Below the pieces are notes generated by a model, which saw nothing but the letters and a program-made list of their open reading frames with translations, did no database searches and had not been told where the DNA came from. Shown here in pieces: positions 27,001 to 34,969 of a DNA stretch of 64,000 nucleotides. A program made the position numbers and the translations under genes. Each line of letters starts with the position of its first letter. Positions within the stretch are counted from its first letter, which is position 1. The DNA comes from Halobacillus litoralis (lineage in GTDB: Bacteria; Bacillota; Bacilli; Bacillales; Halobacillaceae): positions 114,827-178,826 of the forward strand of contig NZ_WMEZ01000008.1 of NCBI RefSeq assembly GCF_009856415.1. Direction: 5' to 3'.

Positions 27001-27578
27001 TTGATGTCTTTTATGGTTTGTCGCTGCAGATGCTCGCTTATTTAGATGTTGTGCTGACGAACGCTGAGCATTGGCTTGGAAAGAATGCATCCCCTGGAGG
27101 CGTGCTTTATTTCCACGTGCACAACCCGATGATTACAGGAAAACAGCTTCTTCAAGACGAGCAGATCGAAGAAGAGATTTTCAAGAAATTCAAAATGCAA
27201 GGCCTGCTTTTAGAAAACGAGCGTGTCGTTCAAATGATGGATACAGGTCTTGAAAAAGGATACAGCCAAATCGTGCCTGCCGCTTTAAAAGCGAAGGGTG
27301 GATTTTATAAGAGTTCAAAAACAGCGGATGCGGAGCGTTTCGAACAACTGAAACAGTACATCCGCGGGTTGATGACAGAAGCAGGGACGAGAATAACGGA
27401 TGGAGCTGTCGATCTTAATCCGTTTCAGAAAAACCAGCAGGTCGCCTGTGAATTTTGTTCGTACCGATCTGTCTGTCAGTTCGACCCGACACTTGAAGAA
27501 CACAACTATCGGAAACTGCAGGACATGAAGGATGAAGATGTTCTGGAGAGACTGACGAAAGGGAAGGAGGATGCGTAA
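24078..27578 (+). CDS. addB: ATP-dependent helicase/nuclease subunit AddB
   Basis: A 1166-residue subunit of the AddAB double-strand-break resection complex. The N-terminus has a Walker A (GRSGAGKST). The C-terminal RecB-type nuclease domain has IIDYKSSSKGL. Four cysteines for the nuclease-stapling 4Fe-4S cluster are present: Cys802, Cys1124, Cys1127 and Cys1133, with the spacing known from B. subtilis AddB. ATG 24078 follows AAAGGAG; the ORF can be read from 24054 but that includes the ribosome binding site. Its stop overlaps the addA start in TAATG. Confidence 0.96.
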   Translation: MGLRFLLGRSGAGKSTRCLNEIEAKLKDDPRGPAIIYIVPDQMTFQQEYGLLKREGVEGSIRAQVFSFSRLAWRVLQETGGGTKQFITSTGVQMMLRKIVEERTSDWRVFQKAVEKQGFIEQLEGMITEFKRYRITPEDLQAQMDALDQFVHTTSQEQGLRDKLDDMTYIYDRLVDALKDQYIDSEDQLQLLASKIPEASFLEGAEVYIDGFHSFTPQEYQVIETLLRKVKTVHVTLTTEEPAGEENPELDLFHETKQTYLDLKKVVEEAGVHLEDTEVLDHTSGRMKDQPAFLHLEKYYDVRPADPFEGRVPIQIAEAVHPRAEVEGVAQEILHLVRDQGYRYKDMAILMREPDVYHSLIETLFDDYDIPVFIDEKRTMLNHPMIELVRSGLDVIEGNFRYDAVFRLLKTGFIPATDRSHPLNEDAIDELENYVLEYGIRARSQWFSDKPWVYQRFRGFEQSAQTDEEKAKQTRINAYRDQVRQALQPFDEELRAAKTIEERARVIYLWLEGLRVPDLLESWRTFYDEKGEIERGREQAQVWDDFLQLLDEMVEMAGDEKMSLQVFRSTIDSGLESLTFAHVPPSMDHVIVGSVDRSRMTGIKASFLLGVTDGMWPMKPPSDGMISEQERSLLAEHGIQLADGSNRQLLDDRFYVYLALTMPANQLWISYPLSNEEGKSKVPATLIQRIEELFPNTKEHVLLQDPDDLYDAERFITNPQKTRSALTSQFARYLKGYLMQPVWWELLNWYIEHEPSHGLTNRVLQSLFYKNKPVSLSKETTGQLFDKQVKTSVSRLETYHRCSYQYFAQHSLGLEERRTYKLDAPDIGQLFHEALKQITEWVQAEGRDFSQLGRQDTNLYAEKATNELAPILQNQILKSSNRYQYIQKKLQQVIARATFVLSEQARSSQFSPVGLELGFGTGGDSKLPPLSFDLPNGYELMLRGRIDRVDKALSEEDLFLRIIDYKSSSKGLSLVDVFYGLSLQMLAYLDVVLTNAEHWLGKNASPGGVLYFHVHNPMITGKQLLQDEQIEEEIFKKFKMQGLLLENERVVQMMDTGLEKGYSQIVPAALKAKGGFYKSSKTADAERFEQLKQYIRGLMTEAGTRITDGAVDLNPFQKNQQVACEFCSYRSVCQFDPTLEEHNYRKLQDMKDEDVLERLTKGKEDA

Positions 27579-30500
27579 TGGTCAGTTGGACAAAAGAACA
27601 GGAGAGGGCCATATATTCTCATGGATCGAACATCCTCGTGGCTGCGGCTGCAGGATCAGGGAAGACAGCGGTTCTGGTAGAGCGGATTATTCAGAAGCTT
27701 CTTCATAAAGATGATCCAGTCGATATCGATTCCTTGCTAGTGGTGACGTTCACGAATGCTGCGGCACAGGAGATGAGGAACCGTGTAGGACAGGCATTGG
27801 CGAAGGCTTTAGAAGAAAACCCAGGCTCCCACCATTTGAAAAAGCAGCTGTCCTTGCTTCAAAACGCTTCCATCTCCACGCTTCACTCGTTTTGTATGGA
27901 AGTGGTGCGCCGCTATGCCTATTTGCTTGATCTCGACCCTGGTTTCCGGATTGCCGATACGGTTGAATCAGACTTGATTCAGCAGGAGGTGCTGGAAGAG
28001 CTGTTCGAGGACTGGTACGGAAAAGAAGGCGAAGAGCAGCAGCGCTTTTTCGATGTGGTTGAACGCTTTTCAAGCGACCGGAGTGATCTGGATGTAGAGA
28101 AATTGGTGCTCGACCTGTACACATTCGCTACGCAAAACCCGTGGCCGGATGCGTGGATCGATCAAATGGTAGAAATGTACAATGTGGGTGATGTCGAAAG
28201 TGAGAGAGACCTTCCGTGGCTCAACCTGTTGAAACAGGAAGTGAAAAGCCAGTTGAAAGCGATGGAAACAGAAGCGAAGCAAGTGATGGAGCTCACACGT
28301 GAACCGGATGGTCCCTATGCTTATGCGGAGACGGCAGAGTCGGACCTTGAGTTGATCCAGCAGGCAAAAGGAGCACTTGCTCATTCCTGGTCAGAGATGC
28401 AAAGCTTTATGGCTGGACAGAAATTTGCCACGTTATCCCGTAAGAAGATGGATTGTAATGCGGAGAAAAAGGAACAGGCGAAAAAGATCCGGGACCGTTA
28501 TAAAAAGCGTTGGAATGAGGTCCGTGATGAATGGTTTTCCCGTTCGCTGCAAAGTTATTTGAAAGATATGCAGGACTTGCATCCCGTCATGGAACAGCTC
28601 GCCGTCATTGTGAAAGATTTTAAAGAGCGATACGAGCAGCTGAAAAAAGAGAAAGCAATTGTCGACTTTTCTGACTTGGAGCACTATTGTCTGCATGTTT
28701 TACTGGATGAAACAGCAACTCCTGTGGATCTTGTCCCTTCCCAAGTTGCAGAAAGTTTCCAAAAGCAGTTTTCAGAGGTGTTGATTGATGAATATCAAGA
28801 TACGAACCTCGTACAGGAAACGTTACTTCGGCTGTTGACGGAAGGAAAAGACGCCGGCCACTTATTTATGGTCGGAGATGTGAAGCAGAGCATCTACCGG
28901 TTCCGGCATGCAGAACCCTCCTTATTTTTAAACAAGTACAAGCTTTACGGAAATGAAGAAAATGATGGCGAGCGGATTGACCTGGCTCGTAACTTCCGTA
29001 GCCGAAAACAAGTGCTGGATGCGACAAATTATATCTTCCGCCAAGTGCTTGATGAAGAAGTCGGTGAGATGGAGTATGAGAAGGACGCGGAGCTCATTTA
29101 CAGCAACAAAATTTATGATGAATTAACGGCTGATGATGCTGATGCGGAGCTTTTCCTCATCGACCGTGAGTCACAGGAAAGCGACAGTGACGAGGATGAA
29201 GCTTATAAAGATTTAGAAAAAGCCCAGCTTGAAGCCCGTGCCTATGGAAGATTGATTCGCAAATGGCTAGGGTATGAAGGCGGGGAACCAATTCAAGTCG
29301 TGGATAAAGAAACGGGAACGAAGCGACCATTACAATACAGAGACATCGTCATCCTGATGCGTTCGATGACGTGGGCATCCACCATCGTGGACGAATTGAA
29401 ACAGCAAGGTATTCCAATTTATGCAGAGCTCTCCACAGGGTATTTCGAAGCGATTGAAATCAAAGTGATGCTCAGCCTGCTCAAGGTTATCGATAACCCA
29501 ATGCAGGATATCCCGCTCGCATCTGTACTCAAATCGCCGATTGTTGGTCTTGATGAAGATGAGCTTGCACAAATTCGTCTTGCGAAGAAGCGGGCGACCT
29601 ATTACGAAGCCATGCAGGCTTATGTGGCGAAAGATGAGCTGGGCCGTAAAGTGGATGAGTTCCTGGGTTTGTTAAAAAGTTTCCGCGAACAGGCGCGTCA
29701 AGGAGCTTTATCTGAACTCATTTGGGACATTTTCCGTGAAACAGGCTACTACGACTTTGTCGGTGGAATGCCGGGTGGGCGTCAGCGACAGGCAAACTTG
29801 AGAGCTTTGTACGATCGTGCCCGTTCTTATGAAGCCACCTCATTCCGTGGATTGTTCCGCTTTCTTCGTTTTATAGAGCGGATGGAAGAAAGAGGGGATG
29901 ACCTCGGAGCGGCCCGTGCCCTTGGTGAGCAGGAAGATGTTGTCCGGATCATGACGATTCACAAGAGTAAGGGGCTTGAGTTCCCTGTCGTCATTCTTGG
30001 GGCCATGGACAAGCAGTTCAATATGATGGACTTGAAGAATCGATATTTGCTGCATAAAGATTATGGGTTCGGCTCACGCTATATCAATCCTGAAAAAAGG
30101 CTCATGTACCCGACGCTTGCTTATCACGCATTGAAAGAAGCCAAACGTCGGGAACTTCTAGCGGAAGAAATGAGAGTGTTGTACGTAGCATTGACAAGAG
30201 CGAAGGAGAAACTGGTCATGGTCGGTAATGTTGCTTCTTTTGAAAAGAAACAGGAGAAGTGGCAGAACTTTGTGGAAGCCCGTGACTGGGTCCTTCCACC
30301 ACACGATCGCCTGGAGGCGAAATCTTACCTCGATTGGGTGGGTCCTGCGTTAATTCGTCACCAGCACACGTCAGATCTTCGGGGTGACGTGGAAGTGATG
30401 ACGGCTGAAGAAATTCACTATGATGAATCTCAGTGGCGGGTCCACATTGCTCACGGAAGTGAATTTAGTGTTCTTGATGAAGTGAAAGAAAAACGGGATG

Positions 30501-31297
30501 AACAGCTGCAGCAGGCGGTTGAGGGTTGGAAACCGGTCGAGGTCCTTGAAGTAGTGGATGAAGCTTATGTGAAGCGGCTTGACTTTGTGTACCCACATGT
30601 CAAAGCGGCTTATACCAGAGCCAAGCAGACTGTGACAGAAATCAAACGTCAGCGTGAGACGAAGGACGAATACTCCAGCGACCAGCTGCTCGTCCCTTAT
30701 CGCGCACCAATCGTGAAACGTCCTCGTTTCATGCAGGAGGAAAAACAGCTGACGGCAGCAGAACGCGGAACAGCGATGCACACCGTCATGCAACACCTGC
30801 CTTTCACAAAAAAATGGACGAGCGGCGAAGTGGAGGAGTACGTGGAGCACCTGGTTCTAAAAGAAGTGCTTCGGCGCGAAGAAGCGGATGTGATTGATTT
30901 CAAAGCCGTTGCTGATTTTTTCGAAACCGATATAGGGGCGTATGTATTGCAAACGGATCAGATTGAACGCGAAGTTCCATTCAGTCTGACTTTGCCTGCC
31001 GATGAAGTTTACGCAGACTGGGAAGAAGCGACAGAAGAGCAAGTCTTCATCCAGGGGGTCATTGACGCTATGATTCCATATGAAGACGGATGGATGATCC
31101 TGGATTATAAATCGGATGCGATTCCTGAAGGTGCAGAGGATGCAGCATCTAAATTGGCGGACAGGTACCGAACACAATTGAGTTTGTACCAAACCGCGCT
31201 CGAAAAGATTTGGAAACAGCCTGTCCGAAAGAGTTGTTTGTATTTCTTTGAAGGATCCTTCATGGTGGAGGTCGATACACATGGGAGAGACCTGTGA
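27578..31297 (+). CDS. addA: ATP-dependent helicase/nuclease subunit AddA
   Basis: A 1239-residue SF1A (UvrD-like) helicase-nuclease. Walker A is AAAAGSGKTAVL with Lys29; motif II is LIDEYQDTN; later motifs include MVGDVKQSIYRFR and MTIHKSKGLEFPVV. The C-terminal nuclease domain keeps GTAMHTVMQHL and the catalytic MILDYKSDAI. With AddB it resects breaks toward Chi for recombination. It starts within the addB stop codon, implying coupling, and its last 17 bases overlap the HNH gene. Confidence 0.97.
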   Translation: MVSWTKEQERAIYSHGSNILVAAAAGSGKTAVLVERIIQKLLHKDDPVDIDSLLVVTFTNAAAQEMRNRVGQALAKALEENPGSHHLKKQLSLLQNASISTLHSFCMEVVRRYAYLLDLDPGFRIADTVESDLIQQEVLEELFEDWYGKEGEEQQRFFDVVERFSSDRSDLDVEKLVLDLYTFATQNPWPDAWIDQMVEMYNVGDVESERDLPWLNLLKQEVKSQLKAMETEAKQVMELTREPDGPYAYAETAESDLELIQQAKGALAHSWSEMQSFMAGQKFATLSRKKMDCNAEKKEQAKKIRDRYKKRWNEVRDEWFSRSLQSYLKDMQDLHPVMEQLAVIVKDFKERYEQLKKEKAIVDFSDLEHYCLHVLLDETATPVDLVPSQVAESFQKQFSEVLIDEYQDTNLVQETLLRLLTEGKDAGHLFMVGDVKQSIYRFRHAEPSLFLNKYKLYGNEENDGERIDLARNFRSRKQVLDATNYIFRQVLDEEVGEMEYEKDAELIYSNKIYDELTADDADAELFLIDRESQESDSDEDEAYKDLEKAQLEARAYGRLIRKWLGYEGGEPIQVVDKETGTKRPLQYRDIVILMRSMTWASTIVDELKQQGIPIYAELSTGYFEAIEIKVMLSLLKVIDNPMQDIPLASVLKSPIVGLDEDELAQIRLAKKRATYYEAMQAYVAKDELGRKVDEFLGLLKSFREQARQGALSELIWDIFRETGYYDFVGGMPGGRQRQANLRALYDRARSYEATSFRGLFRFLRFIERMEERGDDLGAARALGEQEDVVRIMTIHKSKGLEFPVVILGAMDKQFNMMDLKNRYLLHKDYGFGSRYINPEKRLMYPTLAYHALKEAKRRELLAEEMRVLYVALTRAKEKLVMVGNVASFEKKQEKWQNFVEARDWVLPPHDRLEAKSYLDWVGPALIRHQHTSDLRGDVEVMTAEEIHYDESQWRVHIAHGSEFSVLDEVKEKRDEQLQQAVEGWKPVEVLEVVDEAYVKRLDFVYPHVKAAYTRAKQTVTEIKRQRETKDEYSSDQLLVPYRAPIVKRPRFMQEEKQLTAAERGTAMHTVMQHLPFTKKWTSGEVEEYVEHLVLKEVLRREEADVIDFKAVADFFETDIGAYVLQTDQIEREVPFSLTLPADEVYADWEEATEEQVFIQGVIDAMIPYEDGWMILDYKSDAIPEGAEDAASKLADRYRTQLSLYQTALEKIWKQPVRKSCLYFFEGSFMVEVDTHGRDL

Positions 31298-31568
31298 TCT
31301 ATGTTCCCGCTCGCCGGTCAAGACGACAGAACATCACTTGATTCCGAAACAATACGGGGGCGTAGAAGGACCGACGGCGATGCTGTGCAATGCCTGTCAC
31401 CGCCAGATTCATGCATTATTTACAAATGAAGAACTGGCCGCTTTTTATCATAGTGTCGAACGTTTGAAAGACCACCCGGATATGCAGAAGTATTTACGGT
31501 GGGTGAAAAAGCAGGACCCGGAGAAAAAAATAACGACAAGAAAATCGAATCGAAGAAAGAAAAAATGA
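31281..31568 (+). CDS. yisB: HNH-family nuclease-like protein YisB
   Basis: A 95-residue protein with a zinc-type HNH fold: CDLC near the start, the HHLIPKQYGG core and CNACHRQIHALF. Such proteins are usually DNA endonucleases; a cellular role is not established. ATG 31281 lies inside addA in another frame and has GGTGGAGGT seven bases upstream. The basic tail (RKSNRRKKK) could bind nucleic acid. In B. subtilis yisB lies after addA-sbcD-sbcC; here sbcDC is absent and yisB is coupled directly to addA. Confidence 0.88.
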   Translation: MGETCDLCSRSPVKTTEHHLIPKQYGGVEGPTAMLCNACHRQIHALFTNEELAAFYHSVERLKDHPDMQKYLRWVKKQDPEKKITTRKSNRRKKK

Positions 31569-31569
31569 A

Positions 31570-31602
31570 GAAGCCGGACACACACGTCCGGCTTCTTTTT
31601 TT
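31570..31602 (+). terminator. Terminator of addB-addA-yisB
   Basis: A perfect 10-bp stem GAAGCCGGAC/GTCCGGCTTC with loop ACACAC and seven T. The following stretch to gerPF (31603-31749) shows nothing recognisable. Confidence 0.95.
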
Positions 31603-31749
31603 GATAAGGGGCTATTTAACTTCCTAATCTATCGACACGAGTGCTCGATCGTGGGAAAGTGCCCGAACGCCGAAGGAAAGTGACTTAACTCCAAACGGCA
31701 AACGAAAGAACAAAAAAGCACCCTGAGGAACAAGGGCGCTTCCGTACAT

Positions 31750-31968
31750 CTAAGCATTTGCAGTAATATTTTGATCAGCAACGTCTGGATCAAATGGGTT
31801 CGTAGAGCTGAGTCCGTTGTTTGTAATAATCCAGTTTCCTGTGTTCAAAGCTCCCGACCCGGCATTCGTTTTGCCTGAAGATTTAGGGGACAGATAGAAA
31901 GAATCTCCGAAGTTAACTACACCACCACCGACGCTGTTAATACTAATAGGTCCGACAATAGCCGGCAT
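31750..31968 (-). CDS. gerPF: Spore germination protein GerPF
   Basis: A 72-residue protein with the GerPF/GerPA-family sequence MPAIVGPISINSVGGGVVNFGD and a C-terminal NNGLSSTNPFDPDVADQN that matches B. subtilis GerPF closely. GerP proteins are coat-associated and help germinants reach receptors in the inner membrane. ATG 31968 follows AAAGGAGGCGA. It is the last gene of gerPA-PF on the minus strand; a 63-base gap separates it from gerPE. Confidence 0.95.
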   Translation of the reverse strand: MPAIVGPISINSVGGGVVNFGDSFYLSPKSSGKTNAGSGALNTGNWIITNNGLSSTNPFDPDVADQNITANA

Positions 31969-32031
31969 CGCAATCGCCTCCTTTTTGGTGCGATTCAAGC
32001 ATTATAGTTTTAAGGTATGCATGATGGGCAG

Positions 32032-32400
32032 TTATTGTTCTTCATTCTCGAGAACGCGAAAGTGTTTCGTATAGTTAGTTGCGTCGACATGATCCACCCC
32101 GCCGACTTGAAAAATCCCTGCCGTCGATACACCGATTACGCGTACTTGATCAACCTGTATCGGGCGATGGTGGTAAGTGAATGAGTTGATTTGAATAGGG
32201 GAGAGGGGTGGTGTGCTTTTCAATGAAAAAATAGAGTAGTCGTCAAAATCGTAAACATCGGATTTTACGCCGCCTTCTTTTTGTACCGCTAAGATCCTGG
32301 AATAGGGAGCGGCCCGGTGAACGTCTCCAATTTCCATGACGGATCCTATAGCTAAAGATTGGGTTTCGATCTCCTCTACATAAACCATCCGCTTAATCAT
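32032..32400 (-). CDS. gerPE: Spore germination protein GerPE
   Basis: A 122-residue member of the GerPE family, with IETQSLAIGSVMEIGD near the N-terminus, which is the common GerP theme of a short beta hairpin plus IGD. Start ATG 32400 overlaps the gerPD stop (ATGATTAA) and gives the family-typical MIKRMVYVEEIE start; longer readings run through gerPD. Expected in the spore coat with the other GerP proteins. Confidence 0.9.
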   Translation of the reverse strand: MIKRMVYVEEIETQSLAIGSVMEIGDVHRAAPYSRILAVQKEGGVKSDVYDFDDYSIFSLKSTPPLSPIQINSFTYHHRPIQVDQVRVIGVSTAGIFQVGGVDHVDATNYTKHFRVLENEEQ

Positions 32401-32617
32401 CTTGTTCGTTTCCGCTTCCTTTACGATCAACATTGGCATTAGCTTCTTCAACAACCTCATCCTGAGTCCTGACAATGAGTGATTCTGGAGGCGTATCAAA
32501 AAAAGAATGTAAGCGAACCGTCTTATTGTCGCCGATCAAGAACAATGAAGAACCGGAAACGCCCGTCACGCGGATATTTCCGACATGCAGGCCGTAGTTG
32601 TGGACAATATGGTTCAT
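32393..32617 (-). CDS. gerPD: Spore germination protein GerPD
   Basis: A 74-residue protein with LHVGNIRVTGVSGSSLFLIGD and FDTPPESLIV, matching B. subtilis GerPD (58 residues) but with about 16 additional acidic residues at the C-terminus (VVEEANANVDRKGSGNEQDD). The start overlaps the gerPC stop by 4 bases and the end overlaps the gerPE start by 8, so the middle of the operon is translationally coupled. Confidence 0.93.
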   Translation of the reverse strand: MNHIVHNYGLHVGNIRVTGVSGSSLFLIGDNKTVRLHSFFDTPPESLIVRTQDEVVEEANANVDRKGSGNEQDD

Positions 32618-33168
32618 TCCTCACCATCTCCTTCAAAAGTTTCGAAATACTGGGCAATGGAGTGTTGAATTTCCGTTTGAATTTGATGGAACAGGGTTTC
32701 TGGCGGTGCTTCTGGATTCTCGTTTCGATAAAATTCAAGGCGCTGAGGCAGTTGTTTCCGAATATCTGCGATCATTCGTTCTTTATGTTTATCACTCACT
32801 TGGATATCGTGATCCCGTACATAGTGGTTCATCCACCCAGGAACGTCAGATGTCATATACTCCTGCAGGAAATGTAGGGCCTGATCATCGGTTTGAGGTA
32901 TTTGTTTATTCTGATTGCTGTATAGATCCCCGATTTCTGACAAGTCGGATCCGTTTGGAGTAAGGCCAATCTGCAGGGTTCCTTCGAGCGTCTCGATTTT
33001 CAGTTGATCAAATTTGTATTCAATTTTCTCAATAACCGTCCTCGGTGGGTGTTCGACCGATTGAAGCTCGTCGATTTTCTTTTGCAATTGATTGATCATT
33101 TTCTGCTGTTGTTCCATTTGATTCATCATTTGCTGGATCCATGACTGCCAGGATTGATATTGGTTCAA
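32614..33168 (-). CDS. gerPC: Spore germination protein GerPC
   Basis: A 184-residue protein with an N-terminal coiled coil rich in Gln and Met (QQMMNQMEQQQKMINQLQ) followed by a conserved EKIEYKFDQLKIETLEGTLQIGL segment typical of GerPC. It is the only larger, soluble GerP member. The gap to gerPB is 44 bases. No catalytic motif; assigned by family sequence and by position third in gerPA-PF. Confidence 0.92.
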   Translation of the reverse strand: MNQYQSWQSWIQQMMNQMEQQQKMINQLQKKIDELQSVEHPPRTVIEKIEYKFDQLKIETLEGTLQIGLTPNGSDLSEIGDLYSNQNKQIPQTDDQALHFLQEYMTSDVPGWMNHYVRDHDIQVSDKHKERMIADIRKQLPQRLEFYRNENPEAPPETLFHQIQTEIQHSIAQYFETFEGDGEE

Positions 33169-33212
33169 GTCCGCTCACCCCCTATCCTATCTTTATGAAA
33201 AAAGGGGGACAT

Positions 33213-33440
33213 CTATGTTATGGAAAGTGGAACAAGCGTGCCAGCGCCAGGTTCTGGTATGAGAATTTCACCATCCTGTGGCTGGGCTTCCGGTGCAGGC
33301 TCGACGTATCCTCCTGAGTTATAGAGATCAGCTTTTGCCTGGATGACTCCTGAACTTCCAATTTGTACAACAGAGGAATTTGCCACTGTACCGATACGCA
33401 GGAAATGGATATAGATGGATTGATGAACTGTGAGATTCAT
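33213..33440 (-). CDS. gerPB: Spore germination protein GerPB
   Basis: A 75-residue protein with MNLTVHQSIYIHFLRIGTVANSSVVQIGSS-type start, shared with B. subtilis GerPB (77 residues), and a Pro/Gly-rich C-terminus. Separated from gerPA by 11 bases; GGAGG precedes the ATG. Confidence 0.93.
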   Translation of the reverse strand: MNLTVHQSIYIHFLRIGTVANSSVVQIGSSGVIQAKADLYNSGGYVEPAPEAQPQDGEILIPEPGAGTLVPLSIT

Positions 33441-33451
33441 AGATAAACCTC

Positions 33452-33673
33452 CTAGGCATTATTGACGATCGGCTGATCAATGGCTTCTGAATCGTTGACA
33501 AACGTATCTGCCCGGTTCAGCCTGATTCGTATGCCGTCGCCCGTGTTAAAAGATCCACCCCCAGCAAAGGTCTTTGCAGAAGCATATGGAGCCATATTGT
33601 ACACATCACCGATATTGAAAATGCTCGAAGACGAGAGAGAAATTACTTTAACGGCTCCGACTTTTGCTGGCAT
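33452..33673 (-). CDS. gerPA: Spore germination protein GerPA
   Basis: A 73-residue protein with MPAKVGAVKVISLSSSSIF and GGGSFNTGDGIRIR, homologous to gerPF and B. subtilis GerPA. First gene of the operon; AAAGGAG precedes the ATG. In B. subtilis and B. cereus gerP is transcribed by sigma-K in the mother cell under GerE; I could not place a convincing sigma-K promoter in the 87-base region shared with the divergent DUF418 gene. Confidence 0.94.
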   Translation of the reverse strand: MPAKVGAVKVISLSSSSIFNIGDVYNMAPYASAKTFAGGGSFNTGDGIRIRLNRADTFVNDSEAIDQPIVNNA

Positions 33674-33760
33674 AACGAAAAACTCCTTTCTACAGTTTAT
33701 GAAACTTCATTGTCTAAATGACGTAAGAAAAGTAAAATAACTATCATAGGGGGAATACAT

Positions 33761-34951
33761 ATGAAAAGGAAAGGTTCACCTCTTCGTGAATCGGAACGGC
33801 TCGACTGGATCGATGCGGCCAGAGGGCTCGCGATTCTCGGAATCTTCATGGTCAATGTACCTGCGTTTAACGCTCCATATTTTTTGTATGGTGGTGCCGC
33901 GGAATTTTGGCCATCGCCTCTCAGTCATACCGTGCAAAATTTTATTGATATTTTTTTCCAAGCCAGTTTCTATACGTTGTTTTCCTTTATGTTCGGTTTT
34001 GGTATCCAAATGATGAAAGATCGTCTCGTTGAAAAGCAGATATCGTATCAGCGTGTCATTTTCAGACGTCTCCTTGTACTTACTGGATTCGGTCTCGTTC
34101 ATGCTTTTCTGATCTGGCATGGGGATATTCTGCTTTCCTACGGAGTGATGGGTATAGTGCTGTTGGCATTTTTCAATGTGAATGATAAAGCCCTGATAGG
34201 CTGGGCGTTCGGGATGCTTGCATTCCTTGTGCTGCCACTGACCTTTTCACTGTACATGGTCAGAGAACAGGTTCAGGGCATCGTTAACCGGCCGGCGATT
34301 CAGGAAGCCTTGGTGAACTATGGGAGTGGGTCTCTCGTTGATATCTGGCGTCAAAACTTAGCGGATTGGGTATATGCCAATCAATGGGGAAATCTTCCAT
34401 TTCTCGCTCTGAGTTTAATTCCTATGTTTTTATTCGGCATGTATTTTTGCCGCAAGCGGTGGCTTCATAAACCGGATCACCATTTGCGTTCCATTAAAAC
34501 TGTATGGGTGTTGACAGGAATATTGTTTCTCATTTTCAAAGCAGGACCACATCTTTTCGGAAGCCCGGAGTGGTTTCAGCTGGCTCAGGATAGCATCGGT
34601 GGTTCAGCGTCCGCTATTTTTTATGTCTTATCTATTACTCTATTGTTCAAGACATCAATTGGTGCCCGTATCGTTCATCCTTTAACATGGGTCGGCCGGA
34701 TGTCTTTATCTAATTACATTCTGCAGTCATTGATCAGCTTTATTCTTTTTTATACCGTCGGTTTTGGGTTATACGGTACCGTCCCACCGATAGGAAGTTT
34801 AATCATCGTCCTGGTTATCTTTACTGTTCAAGTCTTTGTGAGCAAGGCTTGGTTGAAAAAGTTCCGGTATGGTCCGTTGGAATGGTTATGGCGGACGTTG
34901 ACGTACGGGAAGAAGCAGCCATTGAAGAGAAAAAGTGAGGCCGCTTCATAA
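33761..34951 (+). CDS. DUF418 family membrane protein (YeiB-like)
   Basis: A 396-residue polytopic membrane protein with about ten hydrophobic segments. It has the family start RLDWIDAARGLAILGIFMVN and the C-terminal DUF418 block GRMSLSNYILQSLISFILFY. The wider superfamily includes acyltransferase-like membrane proteins; no substrate is known. ATG 33761 follows AGGGGGAATACAT. It is divergent from gerPA and 18 bases ahead of a DUF2157 gene, forming a three-gene membrane unit. Confidence 0.9.
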   Translation: MKRKGSPLRESERLDWIDAARGLAILGIFMVNVPAFNAPYFLYGGAAEFWPSPLSHTVQNFIDIFFQASFYTLFSFMFGFGIQMMKDRLVEKQISYQRVIFRRLLVLTGFGLVHAFLIWHGDILLSYGVMGIVLLAFFNVNDKALIGWAFGMLAFLVLPLTFSLYMVREQVQGIVNRPAIQEALVNYGSGSLVDIWRQNLADWVYANQWGNLPFLALSLIPMFLFGMYFCRKRWLHKPDHHLRSIKTVWVLTGILFLIFKAGPHLFGSPEWFQLAQDSIGGSASAIFYVLSITLLFKTSIGARIVHPLTWVGRMSLSNYILQSLISFILFYTVGFGLYGTVPPIGSLIIVLVIFTVQVFVSKAWLKKFRYGPLEWLWRTLTYGKKQPLKRKSEAAS

Positions 34952-34969
34952 GAGAAGGAGGCAGATGTC

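Noticed and set aside
33674..33760. Sigma-K promoter for gerPA
   Set aside because: CATAAACTG at 33701-33693 (minus) resembles a -10, but it would leave almost no leader before the ribosome binding site and has no -35 at proper distance.
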